A DNA stretch of 64,000 nucleotides from Nocardia pneumoniae NBRC 100136 (GTDB taxonomy: Bacteria > Actinomycetota > Actinomycetes > Mycobacteriales > Mycobacteriaceae): positions 1 to 64,000 of the forward strand of contig NZ_BAGF01000002.1 of assembly GCF_000308755.1 (NCBI RefSeq). The letters run 5' to 3'. The translations under genes were made by a program, and so were the position numbers. This document shows positions 25,705 to 35,391 of this stretch, in pieces (within the stretch, counting starts at the first letter, position 1; each line of letters starts with the position of its first letter). Under the pieces are notes generated by a model. The model saw only the letters and a list, made by a program, of their open reading frames with translations, was not told where the DNA came from and did no database searches.

Positions 25705-27465
25705 GTGGAGTTGTCGGGGGGAGGGACCATACTGCATAGCGTGGATTCGGACATCGGTGACCAGGATGGTCGCAAGCGCAACGGCTCGGCCGTGGATCGG
25801 CCCGCCGACGTGCCGACCGCCTTCATCGATGCCAGGGCACTGATCGGATGCCGCCATCGCCTGCGTCTGGACGCGGCGCATCCCGACGCACTGACGGGGA
25901 TCACCGAGGACGCGGGGGTGCGCCAGCGCAGGGATGCCGCCGCCGCACACCGCCGCCGGGTGCGCGACGCCCTCATCGCGGCGGCGCCCGACATGTGGGT
26001 GGTCATCGATTCGGAACTGCGCGCCGCCGAGCGCGCCGAAGCGACGATGCGCGCGTGTGCGTCCGGCGCGCAACGCATCTGGGGCGGTCTGCTGCCGCAG
26101 GAGCCGGAGACGGGTCGGCGCGGCGGCTCCGAGATCCTGCTGCGGGACGAGGAGCGCGGCGGATACATCCCGATCATCGTGGTGAACCACAAGGTGACCG
26201 ACCCGCGTCAACCGGAACCGGCGGACTTCCACCCCACCACCACGGACCCGTATCACTGGAATCCGCAACCGGATCCGTACCGGAAACTGCGCCAGCAGCC
26301 CCGCGACCAGCAGCGGCTCGCTCACCTGCACCGGATGCTGCAGCGCCACGGATTGGCCAGCCCCGCGGCGGTCGGCGGCGTGATCGGCTTCGACTTCGAC
26401 CGCGTCCTGGTGCACGACCTCGCCCCGCTGCTTGCCGACTACGACCGCCGCTACGCCGACCGGATCGCGGTGGTGCGCGGCGAGCTGCCGACCGTCCCGT
26501 CCAAGGTGCCCGAGTGCAGGCAGTGCCCATGGTGGACCCGGGGCATCGAGGGGCCGAGCTGTGAGGGCTGGCTGATCGAGCGCCGTGACGTCAGCCTGGT
26601 GGCGCCGGGTTCCCGCGCCGAGGTGCTGCGCAGGCATGGCGTCGAGACGATCGACGAACTGGCCGCCTGGGTCGGCGCCGACCCCGAGGACTGGCAGCAC
26701 GGCCCGTTCGACGAGGCAGTGGTGACCGCGCGGGCCTGGATGGCGGGTGCGCCGCTGGTGCGCAGGGTCGAACCGGTGCGGGTGCGGCGGGCCGACGTGG
26801 AGGTCGACGTCGACCTGGAAAGCTTCCAGGAGCACGGCGCCTACCTGTGGGGAACCCTGCTGGACGGCGTGTACCGCCCGTTCGTGACCTGGGATCCGCT
26901 GCCCACCGAGGACGAGGGCCGCTCCTTCGGCGAGTTCTGGACGTGGCTGATGACCGTGCGCGCCGAAGCGGCCGCGGCCGGGAAAACATTTGCCGCCTAT
27001 TGCTATTCGCGCACAGCCGAGGACAAGTGGCTGTACGAGTCGGCGCGGCGGTTCGCGGGACGCCCGGGCGTGCCGACCGTGGAGCAGGTGCGCGCGTTCG
27101 TGGACGGGCCGCAGTGGGTGGACATGTTCCAGGCCGTCTCGGACCAGTTCATCTGCCCCAATGGCAAGGGGCTGAAGAAGATCGCACCGGTCGCCGGATT
27201 CGCCTGGCGCGATCCCGAGGCGAGCGGCGAGGCGTCGATGAGCTGGTACCGGCTCGCGGTGGGCTACGACGGCGCGCCCGACCCGGCCCAGCGCACCCGG
27301 CTGCTGGAGTACAACGAGGACGACGTCCGCGCCACCCAGGTGTTGCGCGAGTGGATGACGACCCGCGCCGATCTCGAGGTTCCCGGTCTGGCCGATTTCC
27401 GGCACGCGTCGGCACTGCCTCCTTCGGGCCCGTCGATCGGCGGCGGCGGTACCATCGCGACGTGA
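25705..27465 (+). CDS. TM0106-family RecB-like putative nuclease
   Basis: A 586-residue protein. The N-terminal half is the RecB/Cas4-type region (ADVPTAFIDARALIGCRHRL, HKVTDPRQPEP, CRQCPWWTRG with Cys residues) and the C-terminal half an RNase H/DEDD-like region: VDVDLES, SRTAEDKWLYE, and YNEDDVRAT with acidic residues. Fusions of this type are annotated as TM0106 RecB-like nucleases (Rv2119-like); biochemical role unknown. The start is uncertain: GTG 25705 gives the longest form and GTG 25741 is an alternative. Its TGA overlaps the htpG start by four bases. Confidence 0.85.
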   Translation: MELSGGGTILHSVDSDIGDQDGRKRNGSAVDRPADVPTAFIDARALIGCRHRLRLDAAHPDALTGITEDAGVRQRRDAAAAHRRRVRDALIAAAPDMWVVIDSELRAAERAEATMRACASGAQRIWGGLLPQEPETGRRGGSEILLRDEERGGYIPIIVVNHKVTDPRQPEPADFHPTTTDPYHWNPQPDPYRKLRQQPRDQQRLAHLHRMLQRHGLASPAAVGGVIGFDFDRVLVHDLAPLLADYDRRYADRIAVVRGELPTVPSKVPECRQCPWWTRGIEGPSCEGWLIERRDVSLVAPGSRAEVLRRHGVETIDELAAWVGADPEDWQHGPFDEAVVTARAWMAGAPLVRRVEPVRVRRADVEVDVDLESFQEHGAYLWGTLLDGVYRPFVTWDPLPTEDEGRSFGEFWTWLMTVRAEAAAAGKTFAAYCYSRTAEDKWLYESARRFAGRPGVPTVEQVRAFVDGPQWVDMFQAVSDQFICPNGKGLKKIAPVAGFAWRDPEASGEASMSWYRLAVGYDGAPDPAQRTRLLEYNEDDVRATQVLREWMTTRADLEVPGLADFRHASALPPSGPSIGGGGTIAT

Positions 27466-29420
27466 CAGAGCACGTCGAAAAACTCGAGTTCCAGGCAGAG
27501 ACTCATCAGCTGCTCGAGCTGATGATCCATTCCGTCTACTCCAACAAGGACACCTTCCTGCGGGAGCTGATCTCGAACTCCTCCGACGCGCTGGACAAGC
27601 TGCGGCTGGAGTCCTTCCGGGACAAGGATCTGCACGTCGACACGTCGGACCTGCACATCGAGCTGGAGGTCGACAAGGACAACCGGATCCTGACCGTCCG
27701 GGACAACGGCATCGGCATGTCGCGCGCCGAGGTGGTCGATCTGATCGGCACCCTCGCCAAGTCCGGTACCGCCGAGCTGCGCAAGCAGCTGCGGGAGGCC
27801 AAGTCCGAGGCCGCCGCCGAGGAGCTGATCGGCCAGTTCGGCATCGGCTTCTACTCCACCTTCATGGTCGCCGACAAGGTCACGCTGACCACCCGCCGCG
27901 CGGGCGAGAGCACCGGCACCCGCTGGGAAGCGACCGCGGGCAGCTCCACCTACACGATCGAGGAACTGGACGAGGCCCCGCAGGGCACATCCGTCGCACT
28001 CCACCTGAAGCCGGTCGACGAGGAGGACCACCTCTTCGACTACACCCTGGAGTGGAAGCTGCGGGAGATCGTCAAGAAGTACTCCGACTTCATCGCCTGG
28101 CCGATCCGCATGCAGGTCGAGCGGACGGTCACCGAAGGCGAGGGCGAGGACGCCACGGAGAAGACCGTCCTCGAAGAGCAGACGCTCAACTCCATGAAGG
28201 CGTTGTGGACCCGCCCCAAGAGCGAGGTCAGCGACGAGGAGTACAAGGAGTTCTACAAGCATGTCAGCCACGCGTGGGACGATCCGCTGGAGATCGTCCC
28301 GCTGAAGGCCGAGGGCGCCTTCGAATACCAGGCGCTGCTGTTCATCCCGTCGCACGCGCCGTTCGACCTGTTCACCCGGGAGCACAAGCGCGGGGTGCAG
28401 CTCTACGTCAAGCGGGTGTTCATCATGGACAACTGCGAAGAGCTGATGCCGGAGTACTTGCGCTTCGTCAAGGGTGTGGTGGACGCGCAGGATCTGTCGC
28501 TCAACGTCTCCCGCGAGATCCTGCAGCAGGACCGGCAGATCCAGATGATCCGCAAGCGCCTGGTGAAGAAGGTGCTGTCCACGGTGAAGGACCTGCAGGG
28601 CGCCGAGGATCAGACCAAGTACCAGACGTTCTGGAAGGAGTTCGGCCGCGTCCTCAAGGAGGGCCTGCTCTCGGACTTCGACAACCGCGAGACGATTCTG
28701 CAGGTCTCCTCGTTCGCCTCGACGAACTCCGAGTCCGAGCTGACCACGCTGGCCCAGTACGTGGAGCGGATGCCCGAAGGCCAGGACACGATCTACTACA
28801 TGACCGGCGAGACCCGCCAGCAGGTCGAGAGTTCCCCGCACCTGGAGGCGTTCCGGGAAAAGGGCCGCGAGGTGCTGATCCTGACCGACCCGGTGGACGA
28901 GATGTGGGTCGGCTCGGTGCCGGAATTCGACGGCAAGCCGTTCCAGTCCATCGCCAAGGGCGAGGTCGACCTGGAGACCGAAGAGGAGAAGAAGGCCTCC
29001 GAGGCGCTGCGCGAGCAGCAGGACAAGGACTTCGCCGACGTGCTGGCCTGGCTGGGCAAGACGCTGGAGGAGAGCGTCAAGGAGGTCCGTCTGACCAACC
29101 GGCTCACCACCTCGCCTGCCTGCCTGGTCGGTGACGTCTTCGACTTCACGCCGATGCTGGAGCGGATGTATCGGGCGTCGGGTCAGGTGCTGCCGGAGAC
29201 GAAGCGGATTCTGGAGCTCAACCCGACCCATCCGCTGGTCACCGGCCTGCGCGACGCGTACGCGGCGAAGAAGGAGGAGGCCGACGCGGGCACCGCGACC
29301 GAGCTGTCCGAAACCGCCGAACTGCTCTTCGGCACGGCGGTGCTGGCCGAGGGCGGCGAGCTGAAGGATCCGGCGCGCTTCGCCCACATCCTCACCGACC
29401 GGCTCACCCGCACGCTGTGA
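27462..29420 (+). CDS. htpG: Molecular chaperone HtpG (Hsp90)
   Basis: A 652-residue protein. The N-terminal GHKL ATPase has ELISNSSDALDKLR, DNGIGMS and IGQFGIGFYSTFMVAD; the middle domain includes VKRVFIMDNCEELMPEYLRF and LNVSREILQQ; the C-terminal dimerisation domain ends LTDRLTRTL. It helps clients fold, using ATP. The GTG start overlaps the nuclease stop, so the two are translated together, an unusual pairing for Hsp90. A terminator follows. Confidence 0.97.
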   Translation: MTEHVEKLEFQAETHQLLELMIHSVYSNKDTFLRELISNSSDALDKLRLESFRDKDLHVDTSDLHIELEVDKDNRILTVRDNGIGMSRAEVVDLIGTLAKSGTAELRKQLREAKSEAAAEELIGQFGIGFYSTFMVADKVTLTTRRAGESTGTRWEATAGSSTYTIEELDEAPQGTSVALHLKPVDEEDHLFDYTLEWKLREIVKKYSDFIAWPIRMQVERTVTEGEGEDATEKTVLEEQTLNSMKALWTRPKSEVSDEEYKEFYKHVSHAWDDPLEIVPLKAEGAFEYQALLFIPSHAPFDLFTREHKRGVQLYVKRVFIMDNCEELMPEYLRFVKGVVDAQDLSLNVSREILQQDRQIQMIRKRLVKKVLSTVKDLQGAEDQTKYQTFWKEFGRVLKEGLLSDFDNRETILQVSSFASTNSESELTTLAQYVERMPEGQDTIYYMTGETRQQVESSPHLEAFREKGREVLILTDPVDEMWVGSVPEFDGKPFQSIAKGEVDLETEEEKKASEALREQQDKDFADVLAWLGKTLEESVKEVRLTNRLTTSPACLVGDVFDFTPMLERMYRASGQVLPETKRILELNPTHPLVTGLRDAYAAKKEEADAGTATELSETAELLFGTAVLAEGGELKDPARFAHILTDRLTRTL

Positions 29421-29425
29421 ACCGT

Positions 29426-29461
29426 CCGCGACCGGAGGACCGCGCTGTCCTCCGGTCGCGG
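29426..29461 (+). terminator. Terminator after htpG
   Basis: CCGCGACCGGAGGAC and GTCCTCCGGTCGCGG form a perfect 15-bp stem around a six-base loop, six bases after the htpG stop. There is no long T-run. Confidence 0.85.
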
Positions 29462-29582
29462 CAGGAGGTTGTTTCGGGCATTTCGCGGTTACCGAGGCGG
29501 CCGGAATGGCATATTCGCAGGACTGGGGAGTTCGTCCCGGTGTGGCGCGGTTAGATGGGATGGCTGAAAGGATCGTCCGAAC

Positions 29583-30401
29583 ATGTCCGCAAACCCGCTT
29601 GCCGTCGCAGAGCCGTGGGACCTCGTCGCCGACGGATACGCCGAGTTCGCGCCCGCCATTATGCGGCCGTTTTCGGCTCGCGCGCTCGAATTCGCCTCGT
29701 TGTCGCCCACATCGCAGGTCGTGGATATTGCGGCGGGCCCGGGCACGCTCAGCCTGCTGGCCGCCGAGCAGGTGGCGGTGGTCGAGGCGATCGATTTCTC
29801 CGAGCCGATGATCGCGCGGCTGGCGCAGGACGCCGCTGCCGCCGGGCTGACGAATATCCGCGCCCAGGTGGGTGACGGGCAGAACCTGCCGTTCGAGTCC
29901 GATCGGTTCGACGCCGGGTTCTCGATGTTCGGCCTGATGTTCTTCCCCGAGCGGGCCAGGGGATTCGCCGAGTTGTTCCGGGTATTGCGGCCGGGCGGCA
30001 CGGCGGTGGTGTCGAGTTGGGCGCCGGTCGCCGACTCGCCGCTGATGCGCATGATGTTCGGCGCCTTGGCCGCGGCCGACCCGGACATCCAGGAGCCGCA
30101 GCCGAACTTCCTGAGCCTGGAGAACCCCGAGGTCTTCCAATCCGAGATGCGGGACGCGGGCTTCGAAGCCGTGTCGATCCAGCGGCATTCGATCGCGCTC
30201 ACCTTCGACAGCCCGGCGCACATGTGGGAGACCATGGTGCGCAGCAGCGCGCCGCTGGAACTCATGCGCCACAGCGTCAGCGCGGAGGTGTGGGCCGAGC
30301 GAGCCGCGGTCATGCAGGCATATCTCGCCGAGAAGTACCGGCCGAACTGTCCGCTGTCCACCACCGCGTACCTCGGCATCGGGCACAAGCCGCAGGAGTG
30401 A
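29583..30401 (+). CDS. Class I SAM-dependent methyltransferase
   Basis: A 272-residue protein. SAM motif I is VVDIAAGPGTLSL, motif II EAIDFSEPM, then VGDGQNLPFESDRFDAGFSMFGLMFF (motif IV) and LRPGGTAVVSSW. The fold is the UbiE/type-11 methyltransferase group. Substrate unknown; single gene between htpG and a convergent SDR. Confidence 0.85.
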   Translation: MSANPLAVAEPWDLVADGYAEFAPAIMRPFSARALEFASLSPTSQVVDIAAGPGTLSLLAAEQVAVVEAIDFSEPMIARLAQDAAAAGLTNIRAQVGDGQNLPFESDRFDAGFSMFGLMFFPERARGFAELFRVLRPGGTAVVSSWAPVADSPLMRMMFGALAAADPDIQEPQPNFLSLENPEVFQSEMRDAGFEAVSIQRHSIALTFDSPAHMWETMVRSSAPLELMRHSVSAEVWAERAAVMQAYLAEKYRPNCPLSTTAYLGIGHKPQE

Positions 30402-30455
30402 ACCGGCCGCGCGCGGCATTTCGAGCAGACCGCGCGCAGCCGGGTCGAAGCGGAA

Positions 30456-31223
30456 TTACCGTGGGGCCATGCGCAGCGCGCCGTCCATGCGGATGGTCTC
30501 GCCGTTCAGGTAGTCGTGCTCGACGATGTACTGCGACAGCTGCGCGTACTCGTCCGGACGGCCGAGTCGGGACGGGAAGGGCACACCCGCCTCGAGTCCC
30601 TTGCGGTACTCCTCGGTGACGCCGGCCAGCATCGGGGTGTCGATGATGCCCGGGGCGATGGTGTTCACCCGGATGCCGAACTGAGCCAGGTCGCGCGCGG
30701 CCGGAACGGTCATGCCGTGCACGCCGCCCTTGGACGCCGAGTAGGCGATCTGGCCGATCTGGCCCTCGAACGCGGCCACGGAGGCGGTGTTGATGATGAC
30801 GCCGCGCTGGCCGTACTCGTCCACGGCCTCGGTCTTGGCGATCGCGTCGGCGGCCAGCCGCATGACATTGAAGGTGCCGAGCAGGTTCACCGTGATGACC
30901 GTGCGGAACAGTTCCAGGTCGTGCGGGCCGTTCTTGGACAGGATGCGCCCGGCCCAGCCGACGCCGGCGCAGTTGACCACGATGCGCAGCGGCGCGCCCG
31001 ACTCGACGACCTGCTCGACGGCCGCGCTGACCTCGTCGTTGCTGGTGACATCGGCCGCGATGAGGGTGACCCCGGCGGGGACGTTGTCGCCGGCGCGCTC
31101 GATCGACTGCGGCACATCAAGGCCGAAGACGGTGGCGCCGAGTTCGGCGAAACGCTTGGCGGTGGCGGCGCCTAGGCCCGATGCGCCCCCGGTGACAATG
31201 GCGGCGGAACCCGAAATCTCCAC
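30456..31223 (-). CDS. SDR-family 3-hydroxyacyl-CoA dehydrogenase-like protein
   Basis: A 255-residue short-chain dehydrogenase. TGGASGLG cofactor loop near residues 13-20, VVNCAGVG, the catalytic Ser in INTASVAAFEG and YSASKGG; NTIAPGIIDTPML follows. The DVTSNDEV and EGQIGQIAYSASK segments resemble the type-2 3-hydroxyacyl-CoA dehydrogenase (HSD17B10-like) group, which oxidises hydroxyacyl-CoA in fatty-acid or branched-chain breakdown. GTG 31223 follows AGAGG; earlier starts lack one. It is divergent from a TetR regulator. Confidence 0.85.
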   Translation of the reverse strand: MEISGSAAIVTGGASGLGAATAKRFAELGATVFGLDVPQSIERAGDNVPAGVTLIAADVTSNDEVSAAVEQVVESGAPLRIVVNCAGVGWAGRILSKNGPHDLELFRTVITVNLLGTFNVMRLAADAIAKTEAVDEYGQRGVIINTASVAAFEGQIGQIAYSASKGGVHGMTVPAARDLAQFGIRVNTIAPGIIDTPMLAGVTEEYRKGLEAGVPFPSRLGRPDEYAQLSQYIVEHDYLNGETIRMDGALRMAPR

Positions 31224-31374
31224 GATGGTCCTCTCGTTCGTGACAGCCAGTTGGCCCTTCGTCAATTGCACCCTAACCGGTGCTCGGCGAGGGGACCGCA
31301 CGGCTCCCTCGGGGTGTTCATCCCCGGCAGAATGGAGCGGCCAAGTCAGCTCGACCGGATACCGGAGTCACCGC

Positions 31375-32052
31375 ATGACCGAATCGGCCATCAGCGCACG
31401 CCTCCCGCGCGGCAGGCACGGCCTGCCGCGGGAGCAGGTGATCGCCTCGCAGCGGGAACGGATCCTGATCGCGACCGCGGAGGCCATGGCCGAGAACGGC
31501 TATATCGGAACGTCGGTGGCGGCGATCCTGAAGCGGGCCGGGGTGTCCCGGGAGACGTTCTACGAGCAGTTCCGTTCCAAGGAGGATTGTTTCGAGGCGG
31601 CCTACGAGCGCGCCGTGCGGCTACTGCTCGATCGGATCGCCGAGGCCACCGAGGCAGCGGAGGTCTCGGCCGAGAGCGGGGACACCGATCCCATGGCGCG
31701 GATGGATCGGATTCTGCGCGCCTACCTCCAGCATCTGGTGGACGACCCGGCCAGCGCGCGGCTGTTCCTGGTCGAGGTGTTCGCCGTGGGATCCGCGGCT
31801 ATCGCGCGCCGTGCCCAACTGCAGGAGCTGTTCGTCGGTTTGATCGCCGACGTGCTCGACGCGCGAACCGAACAGCAGCGCTTCGCCTGTCAAACCCTGG
31901 CCGCAGCCGTGGGGTCGATGGTCACCGCTCGGATCGCGGTGGGTGACTCGGACGGTCTGCTCGCGCTGCGGAAACCGCTGCTGGATCTGGTGCGTCGAGG
32001 TGGCCGAATGTACGGGGTGGCGCTGGAAGGTTCCGGCGAACCGCCCGTGTGA
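31375..32052 (+). CDS. TetR/AcrR-family transcriptional regulator
   Basis: A 225-residue protein. The TetR DNA-binding domain is clear: RILIATAEAMAENGYIGTSV, AAILKRAGVSRETFYEQFRSKEDCF. The ligand domain (about 80-220) is of the type with an AYLQHLVDDPASARLFLVEVF helix. ATG 31375 follows CCGGAG. It is divergent from the SDR gene and probably represses it. The last 131 bases overlap, on the opposite strand, the end of the GDT1 gene. Confidence 0.9.
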   Translation: MTESAISARLPRGRHGLPREQVIASQRERILIATAEAMAENGYIGTSVAAILKRAGVSRETFYEQFRSKEDCFEAAYERAVRLLLDRIAEATEAAEVSAESGDTDPMARMDRILRAYLQHLVDDPASARLFLVEVFAVGSAAIARRAQLQELFVGLIADVLDARTEQQRFACQTLAAAVGSMVTARIAVGDSDGLLALRKPLLDLVRRGGRMYGVALEGSGEPPV

Positions 32053-32698
32053 GCAGCAGCGCCGCACCGGCCAGCGCGGGAGCGAGCACCGCGAATCCGG
32101 CCACCGCGCCGCCGCCGAGGGCCGGTGCGGCCGCGCCGAGCAAGGTCGCCGCACCGAAGTAGAGGAACAGCAGGCCCGAGCCGATGCCGATCGCGTGCTC
32201 CGGCAGGTGCTTGCCGACCAGGATGCCCGCCGCGATGGCGAGCGCGTCGGCGGCGACCATGCCGACCGTCGAGCCGAGCCAGACGCCCGCCCAGTCGAAG
32301 TCCGTGGCCAGCGCCGCGGTCGCGAACATGGTCCGATCGCCCAGTTCGGCGAGCAGGAACGCGGACAGCACCACGAAGAACGGCGCGCTCGGGGTCTTGG
32401 GTGTCGTCGGCTCCGGCTCCTCGTCGGCGGGGCCGAAGTGCTCGCGCAGGGTCCACAGGCCGACGGCCAGGAACGTGATCGCCGCGACCAGTGCGATCGC
32501 CCGGGTGGGCAGCGCAGCACCGAGGAAGTAGCCGACGCCGACCGAGATCAGATGCACCGCCGCCGTGGCCGTCGCGATGCCGCCGAGCACCACCCACCAG
32601 CGATAGCGCAGCGCGAACGTCAGCGCCATCAGCTGGGATTTGTCTCCGAGCTCGGCGAGAAAGACGATGCCGACGCTCAGCAATACGGTGGCGATCAT
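31922..32698 (-). CDS. TMEM165/GDT1 (UPF0016) family manganese exporter
   Basis: A 258-residue membrane protein with six or seven helices and the two signature motifs, ELGDKSQ in the first half and ELGDRTMF in the second, which line the cation path of this family. It should remove Mn2+ (some relatives also move Ca2+). GGAG lies nine bases before ATG 32698. A yybP-ykoY manganese riboswitch lies directly upstream. The C-terminal about 43 residues are Pro/Ala/Arg-rich and are encoded antisense to the 3' end of the TetR gene, an unusual overlap. Confidence 0.94.
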   Translation of the reverse strand: MIATVLLSVGIVFLAELGDKSQLMALTFALRYRWWVVLGGIATATAAVHLISVGVGYFLGAALPTRAIALVAAITFLAVGLWTLREHFGPADEEPEPTTPKTPSAPFFVVLSAFLLAELGDRTMFATAALATDFDWAGVWLGSTVGMVAADALAIAAGILVGKHLPEHAIGIGSGLLFLYFGAATLLGAAAPALGGGAVAGFAVLAPALAGAALLLTRAVRRNLPAPPRTFGHLDAPDPAAVSAARADRPSHPPRSER

Positions 32699-32777
32699 GT
32701 GCGGCTGCTCCAAGGTCTCCGGCCTGCCGGTCGGAGATACGGGTGGCACTCCGGCCGACAACGAAATGGTTGTCCAG

Positions 32778-32890
32778 GCCGAAGGTCTCGCCCACCGGAT
32801 GAATACCGGTTCACACAACCGGACCCGGGCCCATGAGGGGCGGCGGGTCAGTATGTCGACTGTGCAATTCGGGGCTACTCCCCTTCGCTG
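32778..32890 (-). promoter_or_regulatory. yybP-ykoY manganese riboswitch aptamer
   Basis: Read on the minus strand, the P1 stem CGAAGG (32887-32882) pairs with CCTTCG (32785-32780). The first conserved loop is GGGGAGTAGC (32883-32874), then GTCGACATAC (32860-32851), and the second conserved strand GCGAGACC (32791-32784). These are the hallmark sequences of the class. Between the aptamer and the gene are GACAAC/GTTGTC and CCGG-type stems that could form the expression platform. It should turn on the downstream exporter when Mn2+ is high. Confidence 0.95.
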
Positions 32891-32993
32891 CTGCCGACTC
32901 TACCGCGCCGGATGCTCCGCGCCAACTCGATGTAATCGAAATCGCAAAGCGCGCAATAAGTTTGGCGATCCACGCGGGGAGTTTCGGTTACCC

Positions 32994-33521
32994 TCACGCG
33001 GCCAGCAGCATAGCCAGAACCGCGGTGTCGGGATCGCTGATCGGGTCCAGGCCGACCCGGCTGACCAGGGAGGTGACCGTGCCGTCGGACTCGGCCTCGG
33101 CCCACGCGGCGCGGTGCTCCAGCCCCAGATGCGGCACGCCGGGCAGCAGGACGCAGCCGGATGCCGCGCCCGTGCATTCGGGCAGCGAAGGGAGCGTTTC
33201 GGACGGGGGATGCAGCATCAGCAGGGCAGGCGGCACATGCGTGGCAAACCGGCCGGGTTGCACCGCTTCCTCACCGAGCACGGGACCTTCGGCCAGTACC
33301 AGGCCGACCGTGCCGGGGGCGGGGTCGTCGGGTAGCTCCTCGCGCACACCGAACACCGTGGACGTCGTCAGTAGCCCGGGAAGCGTGGCCACGCGGACCG
33401 CCAGCACGAGCACTTGGGCCCATTCTTTGGTGGTGTCCGGCCAGCGGCCGGAGATGACGAAGCCCCGCAGCGATCCACGCGAGTGGAACGGCGTGATGCC
33501 AATGGGTTCGTTCGTGCGCAT
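32994..33521 (-). CDS. Conserved hypothetical protein (Rv3847-like by position)
   Basis: A 175-residue protein beginning MRTNEPIGITPFHSRGSLRG with no membrane segment or signal. No known family is recognised. It lies between sodA and the Mn exporter on the same strand, the place occupied by Rv3847 (177 residues) in M. tuberculosis as I recall, so it may be that protein. A role in Mn or oxidative stress is inference from neighbours only. Confidence 0.72.
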   Translation of the reverse strand: MRTNEPIGITPFHSRGSLRGFVISGRWPDTTKEWAQVLVLAVRVATLPGLLTTSTVFGVREELPDDPAPGTVGLVLAEGPVLGEEAVQPGRFATHVPPALLMLHPPSETLPSLPECTGAASGCVLLPGVPHLGLEHRAAWAEAESDGTVTSLVSRVGLDPISDPDTAVLAMLLAA

Positions 33522-33752
33522 TTCTGCCTCCCGTCATCGAACCGGGGGCGGCCTTGCCCGTCCTATTTCTGTGGATTCCCGAATATGAACCACGAGTCAC
33601 CTGGCACACAAGTACCAAAGAGTGCCAATCGGACAGTCCGTCGCCGGATCGGAAGCAATCCGGCTGTGTACCGAGAGGATTCAGCTCTACCTGGCCGGAC
33701 CTGGATCGGCGGCGTCGTCGGCAAAGCGCCCGCGTCGGTCCGGAAACGGAAA

Positions 33753-33795
33753 GGTCCGCGACCCCCGGCGCTCGCGGCGCGGGGATTCGCGGACC
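33753..33795 (-). terminator. Terminator after sodA
   Basis: GGTCCGCG (33753-33760) pairs with CGCGGACC (33788-33795), with CCCC/GGGG and GCGC/GCGC steps inside. The minus strand continues into TTTCCGTTTCC. The hairpin begins 22 bases after the sodA stop. Confidence 0.85.
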
Positions 33796-33817
33796 GAAAC
33801 CGGTGTGCCGAACGGGC

Positions 33818-34441
33818 TCAGCCGAAGATGAGGCCCTTGGCCTGAGAGGTCGCCTTGGCGAACCGCTCCTGCACGTCGGCCCAGTTGACGACGTTCCAGA
33901 ACGCGGTGACGTAGTCCGCCTTGACGTTCTTGTACTGCAGGTAGAAAGCGTGCTCCCACATGTCGACCTGCAGCAGCGGGATGATGCCGAGCGGAACGTT
34001 GGCCTGCTGGTCGTAGAGCTGGAAGGTCAGCAGCTTCTGGCCGAGGGTGTCGAAGCCGAGCACCGCCCAGCCGGAGCCCTGCAGACCGTTGGCCGCCGCG
34101 GTGAACTGCGCGCGGAACTTGTCGAACGAGCCGAACTGGTCGTCGATCGCCGCGGCCAGCTCGCCGACCGGCTTGTCGCCGCCGTTGGGGGAGAGGTTCT
34201 TCCACCAGATGGAGTGGTTGACGTGGCCACCCAGGTGGAAGGCGAGGTTTTTCTCGTTCAGGAAGATGGCGCTGTGATCGCCCGACTCGCGAGCGGCTTC
34301 CAGCTTCTCCAGTGCGGCGTTCGCACCGGCGACGTAAGCGGCGTGGTGCTTGGAATGATGAAGCTCGTTGATCTGCCCGGAGATGTGGGGCTCCAGGGCG
34401 CTGTAGTCGTAATCCAGATCTGGCAGCGTGTACTCAGCCAC
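33818..34441 (-). CDS. sodA: Superoxide dismutase, Fe/Mn type
   Basis: A 207-residue protein, the same length as M. tuberculosis SodA. The metal ligands are visible: the His of [14 protein letters not shown], the His of [10 protein letters not shown], and Asp and His of [11 protein letters not shown]. It removes superoxide. GTG 34441 follows GGAAGGG, fixing the start. It is divergent from msrA, forming an oxidative-stress pair, and its Mn need is consistent with a Mn exporter and riboswitch downstream. Confidence 0.97.
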   Translation of the reverse strand: MAEYTLPDLDYDYSALEPHISGQINELHHSKHHAAYVAGANAALEKLEAARESGDHSAIFLNEKNLAFHLGGHVNHSIWWKNLSPNGGDKPVGELAAAIDDQFGSFDKFRAQFTAAANGLQGSGWAVLGFDTLGQKLLTFQLYDQQANVPLGIIPLLQVDMWEHAFYLQYKNVKADYVTAFWNVVNWADVQERFAKATSQAKGLIFG

Positions 34442-34630
34442 GATGTCCCTTCCTATGTCGGGCTGGTGTGCCCGTTGTCCAGAGCACAGCCAACCATCAT
34501 TCGTACACCCGGTCGATTCCAACTTGGGCCGATGCCCGCGCATTCCGGTGACCCCGCTCACAATCGGAGGGCGCGGATCGTCACATCACGAACATCGGCA
34601 CCACTGGAAACGCACGCGTAGCATCGAACC

Positions 34631-35311
<681 letters not shown>

Positions 35312-35320
35312 ACCGACGAA

Positions 35321-35356
35321 CGGACCGCGCATCCGGCCGACCGGACGCGCGGACCG
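35321..35356 (+). terminator. Bidirectional hairpin between msrA and the convergent gene
   Basis: CGG-a-CCGCGC-at-CCGG / CCGG-ac-GCGCGG-a-CCG with a CCGA loop. It begins ten bases after the msrA stop and lies before the stop of the leftward gene at 35392. Confidence 0.7.
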
Positions 35357-35391
35357 TCTCGGTGCCACGGCTCGTTTTCGGGACAGGCGAA

